A DNA stretch of 64,000 nucleotides from Nocardia blacklockiae (GTDB taxonomy: Bacteria; Actinomycetota; Actinomycetes; Mycobacteriales; Mycobacteriaceae): NCBI RefSeq assembly GCF_015477355.1, contig NZ_JADLRJ010000001.1, positions 1,302,001 through 1,366,000 on the forward strand. Direction: 5' to 3'. The translations under genes and the position numbers were made by a program. Under the pieces are notes generated by a model, which saw only the letters and a program-made list of their open reading frames with translations, did no database searches and was not told the DNA's origin. Positions 23,544-57,302 of this stretch are shown here, piece after piece (position 1 is the stretch's first letter; every line of letters starts with the position of its first letter).

Positions 23544-24166
23544 CCGGTCCCGTATCGATCGCCGCCCGGACAGTGCTTTTCGGGCACGCGGCGCGCGAGG
23601 TCGTCGAGAGTGAGCTGGCCGAGCGGCTGCACGACAGCGGCGTGGACGAGCTGGTGCTGCGGCACGCGCCCGCCGTGACCGTGGCCCTGCGGTCGGCGAC
23701 GCTGCGCGAGCTGGCCCGGGCGGTCGACGAATTGCTCGCGATCGATCTGGGCGGCGTCGTGGTCATGGGATGGCGGCGCTACGAGAAGCTGCACGGTGCG
23801 GCGCTGCGCACCCGCGCGGGCGGCACCGAGCAGGTCGAATTGCTCGAACACGAAGTCGTCCGCTCGGCCTGCCCGCGTCTCGACGTCACCATCGACGAGC
23901 ACCGGGTCTGCGAGTTCGAGGTGGACGTCGAGGCCGCGGTGCTGCTGCGCCCGCTCACGGCGACGGTCCGCGACGGCATGCTGGTGGCGCTCGGGCCGGG
24001 CGACTGTACCGTGACGATCTCGCTCGGCGTGCCGCAACTCGGCCCGATCTTCCAGCGCGAGCAGGCTTTTCCCGTGGGCATCATGGTCGATCTGCGGCGA
24101 CCGATCCCCCTCGCCCCACACCCCGCACCGGCCCCCGACCCGACCGAACCCCAGCCGAACCGCTGA
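23540..24166 (+). CDS. Unknown 208-aa protein coupled to the secreted protein
   Basis: I do not recognise a family. The protein looks soluble and alpha/beta (VLRHAPAVTVALRSATLREL, LGGVVVMGWRRYEKLHGAAL, DCTVTISLGVPQLGPIF). A Pro-rich end follows that runs into a 53-bp DNA repeat. The ATG at 23540 overlaps the preceding stop (ATGA) and has AGAGAGG upstream, so coexpression with the membrane-anchored protein is likely. Possibly it works with that protein's cytoplasmic tail. The last residues, DPTEPQPNR, come from the first unit of the repeat array, so the C-terminus may have been created by repeat expansion. Confidence 0.7.
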   Translation: MTGPVSIAARTVLFGHAAREVVESELAERLHDSGVDELVLRHAPAVTVALRSATLRELARAVDELLAIDLGGVVVMGWRRYEKLHGAALRTRAGGTEQVELLEHEVVRSACPRLDVTIDEHRVCEFEVDVEAAVLLRPLTATVRDGMLVALGPGDCTVTISLGVPQLGPIFQREQAFPVGIMVDLRRPIPLAPHPAPAPDPTEPQPNR

Positions 24167-24340
24167 GCCGCACACCCCACACCGGCCCCAACCCGGCCGA
24201 ACCTCAGCCGAACCGCTGAGCAGCGCACCCCACACGGGCCCCGACCCGGCCGAACCCCAGCCGAACCGCTGAGCCCCGCACCCCGCACCGGCTCCCGACC
24301 CGACTGAACCTCACCCGAACCGCTGAGCCCCGCACCCCGA
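24137..24340. repeat. About four tandem 53-54 bp repeats
   Basis: The anchor CCGAACCGCTGAG recurs at 24155, 24208, 24261 and 24315, giving periods of 53, 53 and 54 bp. The first unit includes the last codons and stop of the 208-aa gene; later copies diverge by a few bases. The array lies between convergent genes. There are no conserved spacers, so it is not a CRISPR array. Confidence 0.85.
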
Positions 24341-24378
24341 CCCGTCCGGATGCCCGGCCCGAGGCGCACGTTCGCGGT

Positions 24379-25134
24379 TCACCTCGAATCGGTCGAGCCC
24401 GCGCGCTTTCCCAGCAGCGCGACCAAAGCCTGCTCGGTCTTGTTGGCCCCCTGCGAGATTCGCAAGCCGAGGCGGCGGGCGGCGGACTCGATCCGCTGTT
24501 TCGCGGCCGCGGCGCGCAGGTCGAGGTCCTCGCGCGCTTCGCCGGGGCGGGGCGTGACCCGCACCGACAGCTCCAGCAGGTCCAGGTCGCCGACCTGCCA
24601 GCGCTCGACGTCCGCGACGGCATCGCCGATCCGCACGTCCGGCCATTTCGTCGACGCGATCGGCCCCAGCGCGCCGAGGTGATCCACCGCCACGCCCGGC
24701 GGCGTGCAACTCACCAGGAACTGCCGCTGCGCCGAATCCAGCGCGGCGGCGACGTCCGCGCCGGGCGCGGCCGCGGCCCACAGCGACCCGGCCGGTCGCT
24801 CGCTGACCGCCGAGGCCGCCAGCACCCGCCGCCGGGCCGACCACTCGCCTTCGATGCGGTACCGCAGCCCGGCGGCATCGAACGGCTCGGTCCAGCGCCC
24901 CACCAATTGCGCCGCGTCACAAGGACGCAGCTTGACCGTCAGGTCGTCGCGCGCGCCGCTGCGCAACCGGATGATGATCCGGTTCGCCAGCAACTCCGGG
25001 CAGGCGCCGGGCGACCGCGTCTCGGCGAACCACACGCGGCGGCGGATCACCGGGCGACCGGCACAGCCCAGCCGGAACACGGTCTCGGCGACCTCACCCG
25101 CCAGGTCGACCTTGATCTCGATCGGTGTGATCAC
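24379..25134 (-). CDS. CYTH-like domain protein
   Basis: This 251-aa protein starts with the ExK-type strand ITPIEIKVDL and continues with NRIIIRLRSGARDDLTVKLR and RYRIEGEWSA. Later charged strands follow (DLDLLELSVRVTP). This pattern fits the CYTH/triphosphate-tunnel fold, whose members cleave triphosphates or polyphosphate with divalent metal. The classical ExExK is reduced to a single ExK here, so activity is uncertain. The GTG at 25134 is chosen because it starts at the motif. It is divergent from the peroxidase gene and convergent with the 208-aa gene. Confidence 0.65.
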   Translation of the reverse strand: MITPIEIKVDLAGEVAETVFRLGCAGRPVIRRRVWFAETRSPGACPELLANRIIIRLRSGARDDLTVKLRPCDAAQLVGRWTEPFDAAGLRYRIEGEWSARRRVLAASAVSERPAGSLWAAAAPGADVAAALDSAQRQFLVSCTPPGVAVDHLGALGPIASTKWPDVRIGDAVADVERWQVGDLDLLELSVRVTPRPGEAREDLDLRAAAAKQRIESAARRLGLRISQGANKTEQALVALLGKRAGSTDSR

Positions 25135-25224
25135 CAGTGCACCCTTCCCCGACGACGACTCGGCCGCCTCCGGTGCCCGGCGGCGGTCGACGTCAGCGTG
25201 GCAGACCGACCGCCCGGCCGACCC

Positions 25225-25362
25225 GGGTAACGCCCTACTCGATCCGGCGGCCGGCCGAGCCCCCGCGCGACTACCCGCACGGTGCGGGAACCGGGCGCGG
25301 CGGCTCGCGACGAGCCGACTCGCCGCCCGCGGCCGCCGCCGTTTGGGGTAGCGCGCTACTCG
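25225..25362. promoter_or_regulatory. Two copies of a 17-bp near-palindrome (operator candidate)
   Basis: The 310-bp gap between the divergent CYTH and peroxidase genes holds GGGTAACGCCCTACTCG at 25225-25241 and GGGTAGCGCGCTACTCG at 25346-25362. They match at 15 of 17 positions and lie 121 bp apart. The second contains the perfect palindrome GTAGCGCGCTAC. Nothing else of note is seen in the gap. Confidence 0.55.
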
Positions 25363-25444
25363 TGTCCGCGACGATCCGGGCACCGACACTGTTCATCCAG
25401 CCCCGTTCGGCGAGCCCTGCTCGCGCACGCCACGTGGAGGTTCG

Positions 25445-27262
25445 ATGCTCAGGACACCACCGCCCGCCACCCGCCTGCTGGCGCACGCCGCCGAGGCGGT
25501 CGACCGCGCCGTCGGGTGGTCGCGGCTGCCGACCCCGCTGGGCGTGGCCGTGCTCGTCGGCCTGCGCAGCCGCCTGCGCGCCCGCAACCTCTTCGACACC
25601 GGCGCCCACCCCGATCCGACCCCGCCCGCCGCGGAGCCGCCCGACGGCGAGTACCTGCGCGCGCGGACCGTCGACGGCACCTACAACGCCGTCGCCGCGC
25701 CCCGCACGGGCTCGGTCGGCAGCCGGTTCGGCCGCAACGTCGCACCGCGCCACAGCTACCCCGAGGATCCGGCGCGGCTGTTGACACCCAGTCCGCGGCT
25801 GGTCAGCGAGCGCCTGCTGGCCCGCGACGAGTTCCGGCCGGCCACCACGCTGAACCTGTTGGCGGCGGCCTGGATCCAGTTCGAGGTGCACGACTGGATG
25901 AGCCACGGCGACGCCGAGAGCGCGCCGTGGAACGTCCCCCTGTCCGATCAGGACCCGTGGCCCCTGCGGCCGATGACCGTCCCGCGCACCGCGACGATCC
26001 CCAGCCCCGACCCCGGCGGTCCCCCGACCTTCACGACCAACGACACGCACTGGTGGGACGCCTCCCAGATCTACGGCAGCACAGCGGATTTCGCCCGGGC
26101 GCTGCGCGCGGGCGAGGGCGGCCGCCTGGTCCTCGACGACCTGGGCCTGCCGCCGCTCGCCGCCGAACGCCTGGTCGACCCCACGGGTCCGGCGGCGAAC
26201 TTCTGGGTCGGCCTCGCGCTGCTGCACTCGCTGTTCATGCGCGAGCACAACGCGATCTGCGCGCGACTGGCGCAGCGCTACCCGAGCATGAGCGACCAGC
26301 GGCTCTACGACACCGCGCGGCTGATCAACGCCGCGCTCATCGCCAAGATCCACACCCTGGACTGGACACCGGCGATCATCGCCCACCCCACCACCGTCGC
26401 GGGCATGCGCGCCAACTGGTTCGGCGTGCTCGGCGAGCGGGTGCACCGCCGGTTCGGGCGGCTCAGCGGCAACGAGATCCTCTGCGGCATACCGGGTTCG
26501 GCGACCGACGACGCTGGGATCCCGTATTCGCTGACCGAGGAGTTCGTCGCTATCTACCGGATGCACCCGCTCATCCCCGACACCCTGCGCGTGCGCCGCC
26601 TCGCCGACGACAGCGTCGCCGCCGAGCACCCGTTCCCCGAGTTGCAGGTCACCGAGGTGCGTCGCCGCCTCGCCGAGGCGCCGATGCCCGACCTGTTCTA
26701 CTCGTTCGGGCGCGCCCACCCCGGCGCGCTGACCCTGCACAACTATCCGCAGCACCTGCGCGCCCTGGTGCGCCCCGGCCACCCGCTGACCGACCTGGCC
26801 ACCGTCGACATCCTGCGGGTGCGCGAACGCGGGGTGCCGCGCTACAACGAGTTCCGCCGCCAGCTGCGGCTCGCGCCCGCCCGCTCGTTCCGCGAACTGA
26901 CCGACGACCCGCGGTGGGCGCGCGAACTCGAACAGGTCTACGGCGACGTGGAGCGCGTCGACCTCATGGTCGGCCTCTACGCCGAACCCAAGCCGCCCGG
27001 ATTCGGCTTCAGCGACACCGCCTTCCGGCTGTTCGTGCTCATGGCGTCGCGGCGACTGTCCAGCGACCGCTACTTCACCACCGATTTCCGGCCCGAGATC
27101 TACACCGAGGCGGGGATGGCGTGGATCCGCGACAACACCATGCGCAGCGTGCTGCTGCGCCACTTCCCGACCCTGGCGCCCGCGCTCGCGGGCGTCGCGA
27201 ACCCCTTCGCGCCGTGGCGAAGCGCCGCGCCCCCGCACCACCCGGAAAGGAACTCCCGATGA
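25445..27262 (+). CDS. Animal-type heme peroxidase / alpha-dioxygenase-like enzyme
   Basis: This 605-aa protein belongs to the peroxidase-cyclooxygenase superfamily. The distal heme His is H149 in QFEVHDWMSHG. It is followed by WWDASQIYGS, and the proximal His is in EEFVAIYRMHPLIPD (H374). The segment LLHSLFMREHNAICARL is also typical. No signal peptide is visible, so it probably acts in the cytoplasm. Fatty acids are likely substrates by analogy with alpha-dioxygenases and related bacterial enzymes. GGAGG lies 6 nt upstream of the ATG. The next gene, catalase-like, overlaps by 4 bp. A peroxidase and a catalase-related heme enzyme in one operon suggest sequential oxygenation and hydroperoxide conversion. 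Confidence 0.88.
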   Translation: MLRTPPPATRLLAHAAEAVDRAVGWSRLPTPLGVAVLVGLRSRLRARNLFDTGAHPDPTPPAAEPPDGEYLRARTVDGTYNAVAAPRTGSVGSRFGRNVAPRHSYPEDPARLLTPSPRLVSERLLARDEFRPATTLNLLAAAWIQFEVHDWMSHGDAESAPWNVPLSDQDPWPLRPMTVPRTATIPSPDPGGPPTFTTNDTHWWDASQIYGSTADFARALRAGEGGRLVLDDLGLPPLAAERLVDPTGPAANFWVGLALLHSLFMREHNAICARLAQRYPSMSDQRLYDTARLINAALIAKIHTLDWTPAIIAHPTTVAGMRANWFGVLGERVHRRFGRLSGNEILCGIPGSATDDAGIPYSLTEEFVAIYRMHPLIPDTLRVRRLADDSVAAEHPFPELQVTEVRRRLAEAPMPDLFYSFGRAHPGALTLHNYPQHLRALVRPGHPLTDLATVDILRVRERGVPRYNEFRRQLRLAPARSFRELTDDPRWARELEQVYGDVERVDLMVGLYAEPKPPGFGFSDTAFRLFVLMASRRLSSDRYFTTDFRPEIYTEAGMAWIRDNTMRSVLLRHFPTLAPALAGVANPFAPWRSAAPPHHPERNSR

Positions 27263-28386
27263 CCGACGTGGTGACGCCGCGGACGAACCGGCCGACCTAT
27301 CTGCGCTACCGAGACGACCTCGAGCACCCGCGGGGCGACGAGGAAGCGACCATCGACAAGATCATCGCGGTGCTGCGCCGCAACAACGAACGCGCGTACC
27401 GCAAATACAAGCACGGTCTGCGCGACGCGCACGCCAAGAGCCACGGCATCCTGCGGGGCGAGCTGACCGTGCACGCCGGGCTGCCGCCGGAACTCGCGCA
27501 GGGGCTGTTCGCCACGCCCGCAACGTATCCGGTGATCACCCGGCTCTCCAGCACCTCCGGCGTGCTCCGCAGCGACCAGCTGCGCGGGGTGCGCGGCCTG
27601 GGCCTCAAGGTGCTCGGCGTGCAGGGTCCGCGGGTGCTGCCCGACGACACCGCCACCACGCAGGACTTCGTCATGGTCACCCACCGCGAATTCCTGTTCG
27701 CCGACGCGCACGCCTACTACACCCGCGGCATGCCGACCGCGTGGCTGCTGGCCCGGCTGCCCGACCCCGTCCTGGCGACCGCCGCCACCGCGCTCTCCGC
27801 GCTCGACACCCGCGTGCTGAGCCCCCTCGGGCACCCGCTGCCGCCGAGCCTGAACGTCTTCGTCCGCCCCAACACCCACATCCTGGGCGACACCTTCTAC
27901 TCGTCGGCGCCGCTGCGCTACGGCGACCACGTCGCCAAGATCCTCTACACCCCGGTGTCGCCGGAAGTGCGTGCCCTGCAAGGACAGCCGATGGGCCACG
28001 ACGGGAACATCGACGCCCTGCGGGACCTCGTGGTCGACTTCTTCGCCGCGCACAGCGCCGAATACGAGCTGCGCGTCCAGCTGTGCACCGACCCGCGCAC
28101 CATGCCGATCGAGGACGCCACGGTGCCCTGGCCCGAGGACGCGTCGCCGCACCGGGCCGTCGCGACCGTCCGGTTCGGCGCCCAGGATCCCTACAGCCCG
28201 CAGCGGCGCGCGTTCGGCGACGACGTGCTGTCGTTCAACTCCTGGCGCGGGCTGCGCGACCACCGGCCGCTGGGCTCGATCAACCGGCTCAAGAAGCGCG
28301 TCTACGAGGCCTCCAGCGATTTCCGGCACCACGTCAACAACGCGCCGCGGGTCGAACCCGCGGACATCACCGAGCTGCCGCGGTGA
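27259..28386 (+). CDS. Catalase-related heme protein
   Basis: This 375-aa protein has the catalase core. It keeps RDAHAKSHGILRGELTVH, with the distal His in the position of catalase His75, and VITRLSSTSG. DFVMVTHREFLFAD and the C-terminal RPLGSINRLKKRVYEASSDF follow. It is shorter than monofunctional catalases (about 480 aa or more) and lacks their C-terminal domains. It resembles the catalase-family proteins that act as hydroperoxide isomerases or allene oxide synthases. The start overlaps the peroxidase stop (ATGA), and the LAL regulator start overlaps its own stop. Conversion of a fatty-acid hydroperoxide is inferred from the pairing. Confidence 0.82.
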   Translation: MTDVVTPRTNRPTYLRYRDDLEHPRGDEEATIDKIIAVLRRNNERAYRKYKHGLRDAHAKSHGILRGELTVHAGLPPELAQGLFATPATYPVITRLSSTSGVLRSDQLRGVRGLGLKVLGVQGPRVLPDDTATTQDFVMVTHREFLFADAHAYYTRGMPTAWLLARLPDPVLATAATALSALDTRVLSPLGHPLPPSLNVFVRPNTHILGDTFYSSAPLRYGDHVAKILYTPVSPEVRALQGQPMGHDGNIDALRDLVVDFFAAHSAEYELRVQLCTDPRTMPIEDATVPWPEDASPHRAVATVRFGAQDPYSPQRRAFGDDVLSFNSWRGLRDHRPLGSINRLKKRVYEASSDFRHHVNNAPRVEPADITELPR

Positions 28387-31052
28387 CCACGGCGAACACC
28401 CCCGCGGAAACCCGTCGCGACACCGGCGGGCACGATCTAAGCTTGCTGTTCATGGGGGACAGCTGGCAACTGCTGGACCGCCCGGTCGAATTCAAGGCGA
28501 TCCATACCACTCTCACGAGCACCGGCACCGGTGGCGTCGTGCTGACGGGCGCGGCCGGTGTCGGCAAGACGACCCTGGCCCGCCTGGTCACCACCGCGCT
28601 GCCCACCCCGGTGCGGTGGGCGGTGTGCACCGAGTCCTCGCGGGACATCCCGCTCGGGGCGTTCGCGCCGTGGGTGGCGCCCTCGGCGACGCGCGACCCC
28701 ATCGCGCTGCTCGGCTCGGCGCGGGAAAACCTGGTGCGCCAACAGGATACGGTGATCGGCGTCGACGACGCGCACCTGCTCGACAAGCTCTCCGCGACCC
28801 TGCTGCACCAGATCGCCGTGGACCGGGCCGCCCACATCGTGGCCACGGTGCGCGACGGCGAGCCGGTGCCCGACGCGGTCACGTCGCTGTGGAAGGACGG
28901 ATATCTCGAGCGCGTCGAGTTGCCGGCGCTGACCAAACAGCAGTCCGTCCGGCTCGTCGAGACGGCGCTGGGCGGGCTCCTCGAGGGCCTGACCGCCGAC
29001 GTGATGTGGGAGTCCTCGGCGGGCAACCCGCTGTTCCTGCGCAACATGGTCGAGGGCGCGCTGGAAGCGGGCACCCTCACCGAGGTCAACGGCGTGTGGC
29101 AGCTGCGCGGCCCCACCGCCGTCCCGTCCGGGCTCGCCGCGCTGCTCGACGAGCGCCTGTCGCGCACCGACGAGGCGGTGCGCGAGGCGCTGAAGGTGCT
29201 GGCGCTCTACGAGCCGCTGGAGATCGACATCCTCATCGGCCTCGTCGGCGAGCAGGCGGTCGACACCGCCGAGATCGCCGGCCTGATCCGCGCCTGCCCC
29301 GACGGGCGGCACATCAACGCCCGGTTCAGCCACCCGCTGCTCGGCGACGTGGTGCGCCGCCGCATCGGCACCGCCTCCGCGCGCCGCCAGCGCGGGCGCA
29401 TCGTCGAGATGCTGCGCGGGCGGGTCCTCGACACCGCCGCCGACCGGATTCGCCTGGCGCAGTTGTACATCGACAGCGACCGGCCCGTCGACACCGACCT
29501 GCTGATCACCGCCGCCAAGGACGCCGTCTCGCTGTCGGACCTGCCGACCGGCGAGCAGCTGGCGCGCGCGGCCTACGACCGCGGCGGCGGCCTCACCGCG
29601 GCCGAACTGCTCTCGCGCGCGCTGCTGTGGCAGGGCCACCCGCACGCGGCCGACGAGATCCTGGCCGCCTTCGATCCGGAGCGGCTGGACCCGATTCAGC
29701 TCGTGCAGTGGGGCCTGCCTCGCGCCAGCCTGCTGTTCTGGCACCTCGGCGACGTCCGGCGCAGCCGCGCGCTGGTGGACCTGCTCAACGACCGCGTCGA
29801 ACTGCCGGTGCTGCGGCTCATCGTCGACGCCATGGGCGCGGCGATGTCGGTGCACGAGAACCGCATTCCCGAGGGGATCGACGCCGCCGAGCGCGTGCTG
29901 GCCGCCCCGGAGGCGCCGCGCCAGGCCGTCGATCTCGCCGCGTTCGCCGCGGGCCTGGCCATGCCGGTCGCCGGGCGCGGCGCGGATTTCGAGCCCATCG
30001 CCGCGCGCAGCCGGGCCCAGCAGAAGGCCACCGACGGCCTGATCCGGGTCATGGTCGGCTACGGCGAGGTCCTGGCGCTGACCTTCACCGGCGAACTCGA
30101 CCGGGCCGAGCGGCGCGCCGCGGGCTTCGGCACCTTCTCCACCGCCGGGCAGTTCCTCGGCTGGGCGATCACCGAGATCGGGCTCGGCGTGGTGGCCACC
30201 TACCGCGGCCGGTTCCGCGACGCGATCACCGCGATCGAGCAGGCGCTGGCCGCGCTCGACGCCGAGATCCCGCTGCCCTGGCTGCTGCCGGCGCGGCTGC
30301 TGCTGGTGCGCGCCTACGCCGCGCTCAGCGACGTCCCGGCCGCCGAGCGGGTGCTCGCCGACGCCGACGACCACGCCGGGCCGCACCTGGCGCTGCACGA
30401 ACCGCAGCGCGTGCTCGCGCGCGCCTGGCTCGCGGCGGCGTCCGGCAACCCGTACCGGGCGATCGAGCTGGCACGGAGCGCCGCCGGAATGGCTTGCAGC
30501 GCGGGGCAGTACGCCGTCGAGGCCGAGGCGCTGCACCACGCGGCCCGGTACGGCGACCGCACCGTGGCGGGCCGGCTGGCCGCGCTCGCGGGCCGGGTGC
30601 AGGGTCCGGTCGTCGACCTCTACAGCCGGCACGCCGCCGCCGTCGGCCACGCCGACCCGGACGCGCTGGCGACGGTGAGCGCCGAATTCGAGGCGGCGGG
30701 CCTGCTGCTGTCGGCCGCCGACGCCGCCGCGCAGGCGGTGCCGATCCACGACCGCGCCGGACGCCGCCGGCTCAGCGCCGAATCCGCCACGCGCGCACTG
30801 GGTCTGGCCGCCCGCTGCGACGGCGCGACCAGTCCCGCCCTGACGGCCGCCGCGCGCCCGCTACCCGTCACCGCGCGCGAACGCGAGATCACCGCCCTGG
30901 TCGCGCGCGGGCTGTCCAACCGGGAGATCGCGGAGCGGCTCGGGGTGTCCATTCGCACCGTCGAGGGCCACATCTACCGCGCCTGCACGAAACTCGATGT
31001 GGCCGATCGCGAGCAGCTCGCCAAATTGATCTGGCATCACACCGAGCGATAA
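28383..31052 (+). CDS. LuxR-family regulator of the LAL type (ATP-binding)
   Basis: This 889-aa regulator has an N-terminal AAA-type ATPase with Walker A GAAGVGKTT (about 56-64) and Walker B IGVDDAHLL (127-130 core). A long helical, TPR-like middle follows. The C-terminal LuxR helix-turn-helix (about 825-885) includes LTAREREITALVARGLSNRE and IAERLGVSIRTVEGHIYRA; the exact register was not checked. LAL proteins are large pathway-specific activators. The GTG at 28383 overlaps the catalase-like stop (GTGA), so it is coupled to the two heme enzymes. An ATG at 28452 is an alternative start. It may bind the duplicated 17-bp element upstream of the operon, which is an inference from position. Confidence 0.88.
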   Translation: MTTANTPAETRRDTGGHDLSLLFMGDSWQLLDRPVEFKAIHTTLTSTGTGGVVLTGAAGVGKTTLARLVTTALPTPVRWAVCTESSRDIPLGAFAPWVAPSATRDPIALLGSARENLVRQQDTVIGVDDAHLLDKLSATLLHQIAVDRAAHIVATVRDGEPVPDAVTSLWKDGYLERVELPALTKQQSVRLVETALGGLLEGLTADVMWESSAGNPLFLRNMVEGALEAGTLTEVNGVWQLRGPTAVPSGLAALLDERLSRTDEAVREALKVLALYEPLEIDILIGLVGEQAVDTAEIAGLIRACPDGRHINARFSHPLLGDVVRRRIGTASARRQRGRIVEMLRGRVLDTAADRIRLAQLYIDSDRPVDTDLLITAAKDAVSLSDLPTGEQLARAAYDRGGGLTAAELLSRALLWQGHPHAADEILAAFDPERLDPIQLVQWGLPRASLLFWHLGDVRRSRALVDLLNDRVELPVLRLIVDAMGAAMSVHENRIPEGIDAAERVLAAPEAPRQAVDLAAFAAGLAMPVAGRGADFEPIAARSRAQQKATDGLIRVMVGYGEVLALTFTGELDRAERRAAGFGTFSTAGQFLGWAITEIGLGVVATYRGRFRDAITAIEQALAALDAEIPLPWLLPARLLLVRAYAALSDVPAAERVLADADDHAGPHLALHEPQRVLARAWLAAASGNPYRAIELARSAAGMACSAGQYAVEAEALHHAARYGDRTVAGRLAALAGRVQGPVVDLYSRHAAAVGHADPDALATVSAEFEAAGLLLSAADAAAQAVPIHDRAGRRRLSAESATRALGLAARCDGATSPALTAAARPLPVTAREREITALVARGLSNREIAERLGVSIRTVEGHIYRACTKLDVADREQLAKLIWHHTER

Positions 31053-31218
31053 AAGAAATTATTATCGCATTCGCGTATTCGGGCACAAATATTTCGGTCT
31101 TTCGGCGCGGAATTGGGTACCCCACTACGCCAGCCACGGCCTGGCAATCCTGCCGATACTCGTGGTGTTCGGCCGCTCCGATGGTCGCCGGACATCGTAA
31201 CGAGAGATTAGAGCAACA

Positions 31219-32055
31219 ATGAGTACGCCCGACGACACCGCTGTGTGCTGCCCCAAGAGCCTGCCGGAGGACAGGCAGCTGGAGTCCGCCAGAACGGCCG
31301 TGGAAATCAATCCCGCGAACCATCCTCATCTGCGCCCGGCAATCAAGTTCCTCGGCGCCGGGACGGTGACGAAACAACTCATCGCCGCGTTGGCCGGCAA
31401 ATACTGGCGCAGCGGTGGCGTGCACCTGGCCGTGCGGTTCCTCGACACCCGCGACACCGCGCTGAAGAATCACATCCTGGCGCACATGAACGCGTGGTCC
31501 CCGGGCGCGAATGTGCAATTCAGCGAGAGCCACAGCGCCGACGCCGAGGTCCGGATCGCCCGCACGCCCGGCGGCGGGTACTGGTCGTATCTGGGCACCG
31601 ACATCCTGCACATCGACCCCGACCAGCCGACCATGAACCTGGACTCGTTCTCCCTCACCACCTCCGAGAACGAGTATCGGCGTGTGGTCCGGCACGAGAC
31701 CGGCCACACCCTCGGCTTCCCGCACGAGCATCTGCGCCGCGACATCGTGGCGCGCATCGACCCCGACAAGGCGATCCGGTATTTCGCGCAGCTCGCCGGC
31801 TGGGACGAGGCGACCACCCGCGCCCAGGTCCTCACGCCGCTCGAGGAGACCGCCCTCCTCGCCACCCCGACCGACAACCAGTCGATCATGTGCTACCAGC
31901 TCCCGGCGCGGATCATGCGCGACGGCCGGGGCGTCCCCGGCGGCCTCGACATCAACGACCGGGACCACCATTTCGCCCACGACCTCTACCCCACCGCACT
32001 CGTCACCGCGCCGTCCGCGCGGCCGGCCGCCGCGGCGAACCCTGCCGCGCGCTAG
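31219..32055 (+). CDS. Astacin-like zinc metallopeptidase
   Basis: This 278-aa protein carries the extended zinc site RHETGHTLGFPHEH (H159, E160, H163, H169), followed by the Met-turn SIMCYQLP, as in the metzincin/M12A family. Upstream beta strands HLAVRFLDTRDTALKNHI and AEVRIARTPGGGYWSY match the N-terminal sheet. No signal peptide or propeptide is visible, which is unusual for astacins. The ribosome site is weak (GAGAG). The 166-bp gap before it is distinctly AT-richer and contains GGGTACCC but no clear promoter. A strong hairpin follows the gene. Confidence 0.85.
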   Translation: MSTPDDTAVCCPKSLPEDRQLESARTAVEINPANHPHLRPAIKFLGAGTVTKQLIAALAGKYWRSGGVHLAVRFLDTRDTALKNHILAHMNAWSPGANVQFSESHSADAEVRIARTPGGGYWSYLGTDILHIDPDQPTMNLDSFSLTTSENEYRRVVRHETGHTLGFPHEHLRRDIVARIDPDKAIRYFAQLAGWDEATTRAQVLTPLEETALLATPTDNQSIMCYQLPARIMRDGRGVPGGLDINDRDHHFAHDLYPTALVTAPSARPAAAANPAAR

Positions 32056-32134
32056 CACCGACGACCGGCGCCGCCCCGAATCAACGGAGATCCGCTGCGG
32101 CGCAACGGTTCGAGGACAACCGGAGTCCTCACCC

Positions 32135-32163
32135 GGTCCCCCGCACGACGAGGTGCGGGGGCC
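32135..32163. terminator. Strong bidirectional hairpin between astacin and NRPS genes
   Basis: CCCCCGCAC (32138-32146) and GTGCGGGGG (32153-32161) form a perfect 9-bp stem around a 6-nt loop, with an extra outer G-C pair beyond one mismatch. It lies between convergent genes and probably ends both transcripts. A U-run is lacking, as is usual in high-GC actinomycetes. Confidence 0.75.
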
Positions 32164-32214
32164 GACACGTGCCGCGGGTCAGTGGGGCTTCGAAAGGCGC
32201 GGGCCCGCTCGGTG

Positions 32215-57232
<25,018 letters not shown>

Positions 57233-57302
57233 AAGCGGTTGTCCGGCAGCGCCGCCGCGCGAGGCGGCCCGGAGTCCGGTCGCGGTCGTTAGGGTGAAGC
57301 AC

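Noticed and set aside
24137-24340. CRISPR array
   Set aside because: Units are contiguous 53-54 bp copies with no unique spacers of constant length and no cas genes nearby.
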